A DNA stretch of 10,142 nucleotides from Pseudomonadota bacterium (GTDB lineage Bacteria > Pseudomonadota > Alphaproteobacteria > Rhizobiales > Kaistiaceae), in contig JAEZEN010000514.1 of assembly GCA_023433185.1 (NCBI GenBank), positions 1-10,142 of the forward strand, written 5' to 3'. The notes beneath the pieces were generated by a model. That model saw nothing but the letters and a program-made list of their open reading frames with translations. It made no database searches and was not told the origin of the DNA. The translations under genes were made by a program, and so were the position numbers. Position 1 is the stretch's first letter. Every line of letters begins with the position of its first letter. Shown piece by piece: positions 1 to 6,979 of this stretch.

Positions 1-717
1 GTCGACGGGCTGACGCTCGCCATCGGCAAGGGCGAGTTCGCCGCCGTGGTCGGGCCGTCGGGCTGCGGCAAGTCGACCCTCATGAAGCTCGCGACCGGCC
101 TCCAGTTCCCGCAGGCCGGCACCGTCACGGTGGGCGGGATGCGCGTGACGCGGCCGGTCCGGATCGCCGGCATGGCGTTCCAGGCACCGACCCTGCTGCC
201 GTGGCGGACGACCCGCGACAATGTCCTCCTGCCGCTCGAGATCGTCCCGCCCTATCGCGGCGAGATGCGCCGCAAGCGTGCCGCCTTCAACGCCAAGGCG
301 GATGCGCTTCTCGCCTCCGTCGGCCTCGAAGGGGCGGGCGACAAGTATCCGTGGGAGCTGTCCGGCGGCATGCAGATGCGCGCCGCGCTCTGCCGGGCGC
401 TCATCCACGAGCCGCAGCTCCTCATGCTCGACGAGCCCTTCGGCGCGCTCGACGCCTTCACCCGCGAGGAGCTGTGGTGCGTCATCCGCGACCTCCACGC
501 CGCGAGCGGCGTCACCATCGTCCTCGTCACCCATGATCTCCGCGAGGCCTCCTTCCTCGCCGATCGCATCTTCATCATGTCGGCGCGCCCGGGGCGGATC
601 ATCGCCGAGCGGGTCGTCGACTTCCCTCGCCCCCGCGATCTCGAGATCACGTTCAGCGCGGGTTTCCAGGACGTGGTCCACGAGCTTCGCGGCCACATCG
701 TCGAGGCGCGCGGATGA
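1..717 (+). CDS. ABC transporter ATP-binding subunit, NitT/TauT (SsuB/TauB) type, 5'-partial
   Basis: Cytoplasmic ATPase of an importer for a small organic or sulfonate/nitrate-like substrate; the substrate cannot be told from the sequence. The reading frame is open from base 1, so the first roughly 20-30 residues lie outside the window and the GTG at 46 is internal. In the 238 visible residues: Walker A GPSGCGKST (18-26), Q-loop glutamine at about 61, ABC signature LSGGMQMR (120-127), Walker B LLMLDEP with the catalytic Glu (140-146), D-loop GALD, and the switch histidine in THD (178). All ATPase residues are intact. The stop overlaps the permease start (ATGA, 714-717), so the two genes are translationally coupled. 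The periplasmic binding protein expected for this family is not in the window and may lie upstream. The family call is secure; the substrate is unknown. Confidence 0.93.
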   Translation, partial: VDGLTLAIGKGEFAAVVGPSGCGKSTLMKLATGLQFPQAGTVTVGGMRVTRPVRIAGMAFQAPTLLPWRTTRDNVLLPLEIVPPYRGEMRRKRAAFNAKADALLASVGLEGAGDKYPWELSGGMQMRAALCRALIHEPQLLMLDEPFGALDAFTREELWCVIRDLHAASGVTIVLVTHDLREASFLADRIFIMSARPGRIIAERVVDFPRPRDLEITFSAGFQDVVHELRGHIVEARG

Positions 718-1487
718 AGCGGCCCTCGCTCCTCGTCCGGCTGTCGCCGCTCACCTTCCTCGTCGGCCTCATCCTGCTGTGGGAACTGGCGATCTGGCTG
801 TTCGCCATCCCCGCCTTTGTCCTGCCGTCGCCCCGCGCGGTCGCCGAGGCGTTCTGGCAGTACCGCGCGGTGCTCTTCCACGAGTCGCTCTACACCCTGG
901 GCACCACCGTGGCCGGCTTCGCCATGGCGGTGGTGTTCGGGCTCGCCCTCGGCCTGGCGCTGGGCTGGTCACAGACCATCTACACCGGCCTCTATCCGCT
1001 GATGATCGGCTTCAACGCGATCCCCAAGGTCGCCGTCGTGCCGATCCTGGTCCTGTGGTTCGGCATCGGCATCGTGCCGGCGACGCTGACGGCGTTCCTC
1101 ATCTCGTTCTTCCCGATCGTGGTGAATGTCGCGACCGGCCTCGCCACCATCGAGCCGGAGATGGAGGACGTGCTCAAGGCGCTCGGCGCATCCAAGCTCG
1201 ACATCATGCGCAAGGTCGGCATCCCGCGGGCGCTGCCCTACTTCTTCGGCTCGCTCAAGGTGGCTATCACGCTCGCCTTCGTCGGCTCGGTGATCTCGGA
1301 GTCGATCGCCTCCAACCACGGCATCGGCAACCTGATGCTGCAGGCCCAAGCGCAGTTCAGGACGCCGCTGATCTATGCCGGGCTGGTCGCCCTCGCCATC
1401 CTCGGCATCGCCATGTACGCTCTGATGGCGTGGATCGAGAAGCGCACCACCGGCTGGGCCCACCGCTCCGGCTTCGCGGCGGGGTAG
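714..1487 (+). CDS. ABC transporter permease, NitT/TauT (SsuC/TauC) type
   Basis: Inner-membrane channel subunit of 257 aa, the usual length for SsuC/TauC-like permeases. Hydrophobic segments lie at about 12-31, 65-85, 105-122, 124-142, 183-200 and 218-240. The cytoplasmic EAA loop that docks on the ATPase is visible at about 149-171 (EMEDVLKALGAS followed by IMRKVGIP), matching the EAA---G---------I-LP pattern. The start ATG overlaps the stop of the ATPase gene by 4 bases, so both are in one operon and their products should form one complex. No plus-strand gene follows; the next gene is convergent, so the operon probably ends here. Membership in the BPD_transp_1 family is clear, but the transported substrate is not. 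Confidence 0.93.
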   Translation: MKRPSLLVRLSPLTFLVGLILLWELAIWLFAIPAFVLPSPRAVAEAFWQYRAVLFHESLYTLGTTVAGFAMAVVFGLALGLALGWSQTIYTGLYPLMIGFNAIPKVAVVPILVLWFGIGIVPATLTAFLISFFPIVVNVATGLATIEPEMEDVLKALGASKLDIMRKVGIPRALPYFFGSLKVAITLAFVGSVISESIASNHGIGNLMLQAQAQFRTPLIYAGLVALAILGIAMYALMAWIEKRTTGWAHRSGFAAG

Positions 1488-1492
1488 GGGGC

Positions 1493-1506
1493 CGGAGAGG
1501 GCTCCG
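1493..1506 (+). terminator. possible terminator hairpin after the ABC operon
   Basis: CGGAG-AGGG-CTCCG forms a 5-bp stem just after the permease stop. A second weak stem (GCGCC at 1514-1518 with GGCGC at 1529-1533) follows. Neither has a T-tract, so intrinsic termination is only a possibility. The 51-base gap between convergent genes holds nothing else I can recognise. Confidence 0.25.
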
Positions 1507-1538
1507 CGCCCGCGCGCCCTTCGGCCGTGGCGCCCGCC

Positions 1539-2126
1539 TCAGGACCTCGGGCTGGCGCCGTAGCGAAGCCCGTCGAGCAACAGCGCCACCATGCGCCGCG
1601 ACTCCGCGGTGATGCCGCCCTTCCCGTCGGGCGTGCAGAGATGGGCGACCGCCATGAGGAAATCCGCAGGCCTCACGTCGGAGCGGATGAGACCGGCGCT
1701 CGCGGCCGCTTCGAGCAGGCCCCCCGCGGCTGGCGCGAGGTGCTCCGTCAGGTACGCCGGTAGGGGCTCGTAAGCCGGATCGCCGGAATGCAGGGCCGCG
1801 GACAGGCCGCGCTTAGCGGCCACGAACGCGATGAATCGGTCGAGCCACCGTTCGAGCGCTTCGCCCGGCTCGTGCTGCGCGCCCATCGTCCCCGCGGCCG
1901 CCGCGCAGGCATCCACCTCCTTGCGGAAGACCGCAACGATCAGGTCGGAGCGCTTGGGGAAATGCCGGTAGAGGGTACCGACTCCCACCCCCGCCCGCTC
2001 TGCGATGTCCCGGATCGGCGCATCGACGCCAGCCGTCACGAAGACCTCCATCGCCGCATCGAGCAGGGCGTGAAGGTTGCGCCGCGCATCGGCTCGTGCC
2101 GGTCTGCCGCCCCTCGATTCCGCCAA
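1539..2126 (-). CDS. TetR/AcrR-family transcriptional regulator
   Basis: Cytoplasmic DNA-binding repressor of 195 aa, typical for the family. The N-terminal helix-turn-helix lies at about 36-56 and ends in GVGVGTLYRHFPKRSDL, the classic TetR recognition-helix signature. The rest is a helical, alanine-rich ligand-binding and dimer domain with no recognisable ligand pocket. The start is a TTG at 2124-2126, the first usable start after the in-frame TAA; AGAGAG lies about 9 bases upstream. The gene is divergent from the aldo/keto reductase, and the spacer carries two GGAAC-N3-GTTCC palindromes. By family precedent it probably represses both itself and the reductase, released by a small molecule that may be a reductase substrate (inference). 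An internal start further downstream is possible but would cut into the DNA-binding domain. Confidence 0.92.
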   Translation of the reverse strand: MAESRGGRPARADARRNLHALLDAAMEVFVTAGVDAPIRDIAERAGVGVGTLYRHFPKRSDLIVAVFRKEVDACAAAAGTMGAQHEPGEALERWLDRFIAFVAAKRGLSAALHSGDPAYEPLPAYLTEHLAPAAGGLLEAAASAGLIRSDVRPADFLMAVAHLCTPDGKGGITAESRRMVALLLDGLRYGASPRS

Positions 2127-2141
2127 GTCCGACCACTCTCT

Positions 2142-2170
2142 TTATAAACGGAACAATGTTCCGTATATAA
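2142..2170. promoter_or_regulatory. primary TetR-type operator, 29-bp near-perfect palindrome
   Basis: The core ACGGAAC-AAT-GTTCCGT (2148-2164) has perfect 7-bp arms. After one mismatched pair (2147/2165) the symmetry continues outward as TTATA against TATAA, giving 29 bp centred at 2156. It sits in the spacer between the divergent tetR and reductase genes and fills the region between the predicted -35 and -10 elements. It is the best candidate binding site for the adjacent TetR protein. Binding is inferred. Confidence 0.8.
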
Positions 2171-2171
2171 T
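2166..2171 (+). promoter_or_regulatory. -10 box of the aldo/keto reductase promoter
   Basis: Perfect consensus TATAAT. Eighteen bases upstream, TTATAA at 2142-2147 is a weak -35 (3 of 6 matches to TTGACA). The operator palindrome core falls exactly in the spacer, so a bound repressor would block polymerase. By symmetry, the minus strand offers TTATAT (2165-2170) and TATAAA (2141-2146) as possible elements of the tetR promoter, but these are less certain. Confidence 0.6.
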
Positions 2172-2172
2172 C

Positions 2173-2185
2173 GGAACACCGTTCC
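2173..2185. promoter_or_regulatory. secondary TetR-type operator
   Basis: GGAAC-ACC-GTTCC repeats the arms and 3-base spacing of the first operator, with 5-bp arms only. Centre-to-centre distance is 23 bp, about two helical turns, which would place two dimers on the same DNA face. It overlaps the expected transcription start of the reductase (about 2178), so it should mainly tighten repression of that gene. Confidence 0.65.
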
Positions 2186-2233
2186 ACCTAGCACATGCGG
2201 ACGGCGCCGACCACATCGCAAGAGGACAATCGC

Positions 2234-3265
2234 ATGCAATACCGTTCGCTCGGAAGAACCGGGATCAAGGTGAGCCCTTATTGCCTGGGCGCCATGATGT
2301 TCGGCAGGTTCGGCAACCCCGACCATGAGGAGTCCGTCCGGATCATCCACAAGGCCCTGGATGCCGGGATCAATTTCATCGACACTGCGGACCGTTACAG
2401 TGCCGGGGAATCCGAGGAGATCGTCGGCAAGGCTCTGAAGGGGCGCCGCGACGCCGTCGTCCTGGCGACGAAGTTCCACGGGCCGATGGGCGAGGACCCC
2501 AACATGCAGGGTAACGCCCGGCGGTGGATCATGCGCGCCGTCGACGATTCGCTCCGCCGCCTCGGCACCGACCATATCGACCTCTATCAGGTGCATCGGC
2601 CTGCTCCGGACACCGACATTGAGGAAACCCTGTCGGCCCTCACCGACCTGATGCGCGCCGGCAAGGTCCGGGCGATCGGGACCTCGACCTTTCCCGTCTC
2701 CGAGATCGTCGAGGCGCAATGGGTGGCGGAGCGCCGCGGACTGGCCCGGTTCCGTACGGAGCAGCCGCCCTATTCCATTCTCGACCGGGGTATCGAGCGC
2801 GACATGCTGCCCACCTGCCAGCGCTACGGCATGGGGGTGATGGTCTGGAGTCCGCTGTCCAAGGGCATGCTTACCGGCAAGTACCGCAAGGGAGAGCCGA
2901 CCCCGGATTCGCTGAGGGCCAGGTACTTCGCCCGGCAGTTCTCGGATGCGCGTAGCCTCGACGCGGTCGAGGAACTGCTGATGGTGGCGGCGGAGGCCGG
3001 CCTGCCGCTGACCCATCTGGCGCTTGCCTTCGTCATGGCGCACCCGGCGGTGACGTCTGCCATCCTCGGCCCGCGGACGATGCAGCATCTCGACGATCTC
3101 CTCGCCGGCGCCGGGGTGCGTCTCGCCGACGACGTGCTCGATCGGATCGACCGGATCGTGCCCCCCGGGACCGACGTCGGCCTGAATGAAGCGAACTACA
3201 TGCCGCCGGCGCTGCTGATGCCGGAGCTTCGCCGGCGAGCGGTCCGGGAGCGGGCGGCCGCCTGA
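2234..3265 (+). CDS. aldo/keto reductase
   Basis: Cytoplasmic NAD(P)H-dependent oxidoreductase (343 aa) expected to reduce aldehydes or ketones to alcohols; the substrate is unknown. The N-terminal MQYRSLGRTGIKVSPYCLG is the family's opening strand. The catalytic tetrad is complete: Asp50 (NFIDTAD), Tyr55, Lys80 (LATKFHG) and His121 (YQVHRPAP). The later barrel strands EQPPYSILDR and VWSPLSKGMLTGKY, and an AILGPRTMQHLDD stretch near the C-terminus, fit the cofactor-binding part of the AKR barrel. The ATG at 2234 is chosen because AGAGGA lies 7 bases upstream and the family's conserved N-terminus begins there; an in-frame ATG at 2195 would add 13 residues without homology. It is divergent from tetR behind two operators, so it is probably induced when the repressor meets its ligand. 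Confidence 0.94.
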   Translation: MQYRSLGRTGIKVSPYCLGAMMFGRFGNPDHEESVRIIHKALDAGINFIDTADRYSAGESEEIVGKALKGRRDAVVLATKFHGPMGEDPNMQGNARRWIMRAVDDSLRRLGTDHIDLYQVHRPAPDTDIEETLSALTDLMRAGKVRAIGTSTFPVSEIVEAQWVAERRGLARFRTEQPPYSILDRGIERDMLPTCQRYGMGVMVWSPLSKGMLTGKYRKGEPTPDSLRARYFARQFSDARSLDAVEELLMVAAEAGLPLTHLALAFVMAHPAVTSAILGPRTMQHLDDLLAGAGVRLADDVLDRIDRIVPPGTDVGLNEANYMPPALLMPELRRRAVRERAAA

Positions 3266-3334
3266 CGGCGACGCAGGCGCGGCAGGTGCAGATGCAGGGG
3301 CCGTCAGCAAGGCGCGGGATTTTCCGTCTCCGTG

Positions 3335-3354
3335 TCGAAGTCGCGCCGCTTCGA
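3335..3354. repeat. short inverted repeat upstream of the VOC gene
   Basis: TCGAAG and CTTCGA are separated by 8 bases in the 186-base gap between the reductase and the VOC-fold gene. It could be a hairpin or an operator. There is no T-tract and no known consensus. I see no clear promoter in this gap. Confidence 0.3.
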
Positions 3355-3451
3355 ACGTCGTGCTGGCAGAAGCCCGTTCCCTCATGAACAGGGAGGGAGG
3401 TCCGCCGGCATCGGTGGGCGCTTCGGGCGGGACACGAGAGGAGCAAAGACG

Positions 3452-3931
3452 ATGGCCGTAGCCAAGAACACGATCTGCTTGTGGTACGACAAGGACGCCG
3501 AGGCCGCCGCGCGCTTCTATGCCGAGACCTTTCCCGACAGCTCGGTCGATGCCGTCCACCGTGCCCCGAGCGACTACCCGTCCGGCAAGGCCGGCGACGT
3601 GCTGACCGTCCAGTTCACGGTCCTCGGCGTCCCCTGCCTGGGCCTGAATGGCGGCCCGGCGTTCAGGCACAGCGAGGCCTTCTCGTTCCAGATCGCCACC
3701 GACGACCAGGCGGAGACCGACCGCTACTGGAACGCGATCGTCGGCAATGGCGGCGAGGAGAGCATGTGCGGCTGGTGCCGCGACAAATGGGGCCTCTCCT
3801 GGCAGATCACGCCGCGCGTCCTGACCGAGGCCCTGGCCGCCGGCGGCGACGAGGCCCGGCGCGCGTTCGAGGCAATGATGGCGATGAAGAAGATCGACGT
3901 CGCCGCCGTCGAGGCCGCCCGTCGCGGCTGA
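3452..3931 (+). CDS. VOC-fold protein of the PhnB / 3-dmu-9_3-mt family
   Basis: Small cytoplasmic protein of 159 aa, the usual size for this family. It has the paired beta-alpha-beta-beta-beta layout of glyoxalase/bleomycin-resistance folds, the family signature RFYAETFPDSS (21-31), a GLNGGPAF strand, and the diagnostic C-terminal stretch MCGWCRDKWGLSWQITPRVL. Members are often annotated as 3-demethylubiquinone methyltransferase, but most have no proven activity, so no reaction is assigned. The ATG at 3452 is chosen for the AGGAG 8 bases upstream; an in-frame GTG at 3332 would add 40 arginine-rich residues that look non-coding. It follows the reductase on the same strand after 186 bases, so co-transcription is possible but not shown. 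It converges on the sulfatase gene. Confidence 0.9.
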   Translation: MAVAKNTICLWYDKDAEAAARFYAETFPDSSVDAVHRAPSDYPSGKAGDVLTVQFTVLGVPCLGLNGGPAFRHSEAFSFQIATDDQAETDRYWNAIVGNGGEESMCGWCRDKWGLSWQITPRVLTEALAAGGDEARRAFEAMMAMKKIDVAAVEAARRG

Positions 3932-3945
3932 TGGCGCTCCCGCCA

Positions 3946-3969
3946 CGGGCGGGGATATAACCCCGCCCG
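3946..3969. terminator. GC-rich hairpin between convergent genes
   Basis: CGGGCGGGG and CCCCGCCCG form a perfect 9-bp stem around the loop ATATAA, 14 bases after the VOC stop and 46 bases after the sulfatase stop. The position suits a bidirectional terminator for the two convergent genes. No T-tract follows on either strand, so efficiency as an intrinsic terminator is unclear. Confidence 0.55.
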
Positions 3970-4015
3970 CCGCGGGCCATCGACTGAGCTTCGAGCGTCG
4001 CCGACCGGTCCCCGA

Positions 4016-6115
4016 TCATTCCGGGGGAATCGCGCCGACCGCGGCCTGGTAGGGGGCGGCGTCCGCTACTTCGGTGCGGAGCCTGGTCCCCCGCATGACC
4101 TCAAACCGCGGGTCGAAGTCGACCATAAGTGCTGCAAGCTGGCTGAGTATCGCAAGGTCGCCCTCGGCTGTCGCGGTTCCGTCGGCCAGTTGGGCATCGA
4201 GCGTCTTGAGCCCGGCCATCGTCAGTTCGAGGTCGGCCCGGTTGATGGTTAGCGTCAGGTCGGCATCCTCGGCGGTATGGCCCTGGATGTTGGTGAGCGT
4301 GGCGTTCGACAGCTCCACCACGAAACGCTCGCCATTGTCCGGGGTGACAATGTTCATCACGAACGCCAGCCCCTCGGCGCGGCGGGGATCCATCCGGATC
4401 CCGAGAAAGTCCAGGAACAGCTCGGTCGACATTGCCCGGATCACTGCGGGGCTGGAAGACTCGACCGCCGTCCCCTGCGGGATGCCGCTGCGCAGCTCGT
4501 AGGCAGCCGCGAGGAAGCTGTTGCGCAGGCCCGGGTTCTCCTGCTGGTAGCCGAGTTGCTCGAAGCAGTCGGCGAGCGCGTCCTTGGCGTCGCCGTTCGC
4601 CGGTTCGGCGAGCACGAGCTTGTTGAGGATCTCCATCTCCAGCTTGTAGTCGCCCGCTTGGTGCAGTGCGTCCGCCCGGGCGAGGATCGCTGCCGCGCCG
4701 CCCATCATCTCGACGTAGAGCGGTGCCGAATCCTCGGGCGACAGCGGAACCAGCGTCGCCGGGTTGCAGTCCCAGTAGCCGAGGAAGCGTTGCACCACGC
4801 CGCGGGCATTGTGCTCCGGGGAGCCGTGATAGCCGCGGCAGTGCCACTTCTCCCGAAGGCTTGCGGGCACCTGGTAGACATTCTGGATCTGGTTGATGGT
4901 GACGCCTTGGTTGGCGTAGTGCAGCACCTGGTTGTTCATGTTGGCGTAGAGGTCCCGCTGGTCGCGGAGGACCTCGCGGATGCGCTCGTTGCCCCACCGC
5001 GGCCAGTGATGCGAGGCGAACATCACCTCCGCCTCCTTGCCAAACATATACAGGGCATCGTTGATGTAGCGCGCCCAGTTGAGCGCATCGCGGACCTGGG
5101 CACCGCGGAGCGTGTATATGTTGTGCAGGGTGGCTGTCACATTCTCGGCCATCCATAGCGCCTTCATCTCGGGGATGTAGGTGTTCATCTCCCGCGGCGC
5201 CTCGGTGTTGGGCGTGTTCTGGAAGATCATCCGGACGCCGTCGACCTCGAACTCCTCAATCGCCTGGGACACGAGCCGCGTCGGCGCGATCAGGCTGTTG
5301 ACGCCCGCCGGTACACGATGGCCGAGCCCCTGGGTGACGAACCCGTGCGGCGCCACCGGCAGCAGCAGCCCGTACTGGTAGAACAGCCGCCGGTTCATCG
5401 CGTTGCCGGCGAAGACGTTCTCCGAGACAAGGAAGTTCAAGAAGCCTTCCGGCGCGATGATTTCCACGCGGCCCGCGGCCATGTCCTCGTCGCTGACGAG
5501 AGCCGACACTCCGCCCCAGTGATCGGCGTGAGTGTGGGAGTAGATGACCGCGGTCACCGGCAGTCCGTCGCCGACGTTCTGCTGGAAAAGGCTCCAGGCG
5601 GCCCGTGCCGTCTCGACGGTGGTGAGGACGTCGATGGCGATCCAGCCCGTCTTGCCGCGCACGAACGTCATGTCCGACAGATCGAGCCCGCGCACCTGGT
5701 AGATGCCGGGGATGACCTCGTAGAGGCCGTAGTGGTTGTTGAGCCGCGCGATCCTCGTCATCGACGGGTGAATGCAGTCGAAGTCGCCCGTGCCGTTGAG
5801 GAAATCGTATTCCGACATGTCGAAGGCGACGTTGCCGGCGTCGGCCATGATGCGCATCTCGGGCATCGGCGCGATCAGTCCGCGTGCCTGCTCCTCGAGA
5901 TCGCGCGTGTCGCTGAACGGTAGGGTCGCCTTGGCCGCCTCGATCACGCGAATGGTATGAGGCGACGGCGCCTTGCCTTTCGGATGGAAATGGCCGTCGA
6001 GCGTCGGGCGCGCCTCCTGCGCGTGCGCCGCGCCGTCCTCCAGTATCGCACCACCGATGGCGAAGGCCGTCCCGATCGCGGGGATGGTACCGATGAATTG
6101 ACGACGTGTCGGCAT
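4016..6115 (-). CDS. Tat-exported alkylsulfatase, SdsA1/YjcS-like metallo-beta-lactamase fold
   Basis: Zinc hydrolase that by family cleaves primary alkyl sulfates such as dodecyl sulfate to alcohol and sulfate, probably in the periplasm. 699 aa, near the family's usual 630-700. The N-terminus carries a twin-arginine signal (TRRQFIG, 3-9), a hydrophobic stretch, and a likely cleavage after AHA (30-32). The metal site HTHADH (194-199) is complete; E305 (NTEAP), E324 (WMAEN) and the SHHWPRWGN histidines at 369-370 match the remaining ligands of SdsA1. A helical dimerisation region follows (about 400-540), then a C-terminal SCP2-like domain (about 560-699) thought to capture hydrophobic substrate. 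GGGAGG lies 7 bases before the ATG. It is divergent from a Crp/Fnr regulator that probably controls it. The family is certain; the actual substrate is not. Confidence 0.95.
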   Translation of the reverse strand: MPTRRQFIGTIPAIGTAFAIGGAILEDGAAHAQEARPTLDGHFHPKGKAPSPHTIRVIEAAKATLPFSDTRDLEEQARGLIAPMPEMRIMADAGNVAFDMSEYDFLNGTGDFDCIHPSMTRIARLNNHYGLYEVIPGIYQVRGLDLSDMTFVRGKTGWIAIDVLTTVETARAAWSLFQQNVGDGLPVTAVIYSHTHADHWGGVSALVSDEDMAAGRVEIIAPEGFLNFLVSENVFAGNAMNRRLFYQYGLLLPVAPHGFVTQGLGHRVPAGVNSLIAPTRLVSQAIEEFEVDGVRMIFQNTPNTEAPREMNTYIPEMKALWMAENVTATLHNIYTLRGAQVRDALNWARYINDALYMFGKEAEVMFASHHWPRWGNERIREVLRDQRDLYANMNNQVLHYANQGVTINQIQNVYQVPASLREKWHCRGYHGSPEHNARGVVQRFLGYWDCNPATLVPLSPEDSAPLYVEMMGGAAAILARADALHQAGDYKLEMEILNKLVLAEPANGDAKDALADCFEQLGYQQENPGLRNSFLAAAYELRSGIPQGTAVESSSPAVIRAMSTELFLDFLGIRMDPRRAEGLAFVMNIVTPDNGERFVVELSNATLTNIQGHTAEDADLTLTINRADLELTMAGLKTLDAQLADGTATAEGDLAILSQLAALMVDFDPRFEVMRGTRLRTEVADAAPYQAAVGAIPPE

Positions 6116-6146
6116 GATGGATCCTCCCTAGATATTTACGACACTG

Positions 6147-6152
6147 GTATAA
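6147..6152 (-). promoter_or_regulatory. candidate -10 element of the sulfatase promoter
   Basis: The minus strand reads TTATAC, predicting a start near 6140, about 25 bases before the sulfatase ATG. No TTGACA-like -35 sits 16-18 bases upstream, which fits a promoter that needs an activator. The same bases on the plus strand include TATAAT (6148-6153), a possible -10 for the divergent Crp/Fnr gene. Confidence 0.4.
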
Positions 6153-6176
6153 TTCGCGCGCGACCGCCTTTCGGCC

Positions 6177-6190
6177 TTGGTGCGCATCAA
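6177..6190. promoter_or_regulatory. candidate Crp/Fnr-type box, TTGGT-GCGC-ATCAA
   Basis: It differs by one base from the FNR/FixK/DNR consensus TTGAT-N4-ATCAA and keeps the TTG-N8-CAA core. It lies in the 176-base spacer shared by the sulfatase and the Crp/Fnr gene. Its centre (6183.5) is about 43 bases upstream of the predicted sulfatase start, close to the -41.5 position of class II activation. For the divergent regulator gene the box would lie downstream of a predicted start near 6160, where it could repress. Function is inferred. Confidence 0.5.
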
Positions 6191-6210
6191 ACCTGCGAGG
6201 GAGGTATGGG

Positions 6211-6288
6211 ATGGACCGCTCGCGAAATCTGACCGAAAAGCGTCAATCGTCAGGGCGCGAACACTCCCAGAGCAGGAGCAGCTGGTAG
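6211..6288 (+). CDS. possible 25-codon upstream ORF / leader peptide before the Crp/Fnr gene
   Basis: An ATG at 6211 is preceded by GGAGG (6200-6204) with a 6-base spacer, one of the best ribosome binding sites in the window. It opens a 25-codon frame beginning MDRSRNLTEK, rich in Ser and Arg, that ends in TAG at 6286-6288. The frame is the same as that of the regulator gene, whose GTG start comes one codon after the TAG. It may be a coupled leader peptide, or the original 5' end of the regulator gene now cut off by an amber codon. The peptide matches no family I know. Confidence 0.35.
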   Translation: MDRSRNLTEKRQSSGREHSQSRSSW

Positions 6289-6291
6289 TCC

Positions 6292-6957
6292 GTGCCCTCG
6301 ATTGACCTCGCTCCCCTCGACCGGATCGGCTGGCTCGCGGCTCAGCCCGAGAGCCTCCGCGAGTGGATGCGGCGTTCCGGCCGCTGGCGCAGCTATGGGA
6401 AGGGCCAGCCGCTTTACCAGGTCGGGGACGAGCCGGAGGCAGTCTTCGGGCTGGGCGTCGGTGCGCTGGACGTGCTGATCCCCATCTCCGAAGACGACCA
6501 GGTCACGATCCACCGCGCCGAGCCCGGCTTCTGGGTCGGTGATTCCGCGCTCCTGGCGGGATCGCGGCGCGTCATTTCCGTCGTGGCAGTGGCGCCTTCG
6601 CGGGTGTTCTGCGTTCCGGCGGGCGTCCTGCGTCGGCTGCTTGCCGAGCAGCCGGAATACTGGCGCTGCTTCTACGAACTCGCTCACCGCAACGGCACCC
6701 TCGCGGTGGCGACGCTTGCCGATGTGCTTGCCCTTTCGCCGGAGGCCCGCCTCGCCCGCATGCTTCTTCGCCTGGCAGACGCGGAGGGCGAGGTGCAGGC
6801 GACGCAATCCGACCTAGCGCGGCTCCTTGGCGTGACCCGCTCGTCGCTCCAGCGGGCGCTGGGCCATCTCCAGCATGATGGCTCCATCCGGACCGGCTAC
6901 GGCGTTGTCGTGGTGGCCGACCGGAGCAGGCTGGAGAAGGCGATCGCAATCGGATAG
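6292..6957 (+). CDS. Crp/Fnr-family transcriptional regulator
   Basis: Cytoplasmic regulator of 221 aa, normal for the family. The N-terminal cyclic-nucleotide-binding-type beta roll spans about 12-120, then a dimer helix (about 120-150) and a winged helix-turn-helix (about 150-212) with TQSDLARLLGVTRSSLQRAL. There is no FNR-type cysteine cluster (only C107 and C126), so an iron-sulfur sensor is unlikely. The phosphate-binding cassette region reads GDSALLAGSRR instead of the CRP-type GE-L-----RSA, so cAMP binding is possible but not assured. In the recognition helix the FNR Glu is replaced by Ser184 while Arg188 is kept. GTG at 6292 is the only start available because TAG precedes it at 6286; its AGGAG is 13 bases away, which is long, so translation may depend on the upstream ORF. 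It is divergent from the sulfatase and convergent with the cyclase. Confidence 0.9.
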   Translation: MPSIDLAPLDRIGWLAAQPESLREWMRRSGRWRSYGKGQPLYQVGDEPEAVFGLGVGALDVLIPISEDDQVTIHRAEPGFWVGDSALLAGSRRVISVVAVAPSRVFCVPAGVLRRLLAEQPEYWRCFYELAHRNGTLAVATLADVLALSPEARLARMLLRLADAEGEVQATQSDLARLLGVTRSSLQRALGHLQHDGSIRTGYGVVVVADRSRLEKAIAIG

Positions 6958-6979
6958 GGGGCGGGGCCGGGCCCTATCC
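6952..6979. terminator. inverted repeat spanning the stop codons of two convergent genes
   Basis: GGATAGGG (6952-6959) and CCCTATCC (6972-6979) form a perfect 8-bp stem with a 12-base G-rich loop. The regulator's stop TAG (6955-6957) is in the left arm and the cyclase's stop (CTA on the plus strand, 6974-6976) is in the right arm. It probably terminates both transcripts. No T-tract is present. Confidence 0.55.

Noticed and set aside
221..1612. 463-codon plus-strand frame over the ABC genes
   Set aside because: It is Ser/Arg/Pro-rich and out of frame with the intact Walker and EAA motifs.
2036..3946. 636-codon open frame on the minus strand
   Set aside because: It lies antisense to the aldo/keto reductase and VOC gene, which have complete motifs and ribosome binding sites. 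Its composition (Arg, His, Asp, Gly rich) is the typical shadow of a GC-rich gene.
6230..6245. TGAC-N8-GTCA inverted repeat in the sulfatase-regulator spacer
   Set aside because: Arms are only 4 bp and match no Crp/Fnr consensus as well as the TTGGT-N4-ATCAA box does; it also lies within the short upstream ORF.
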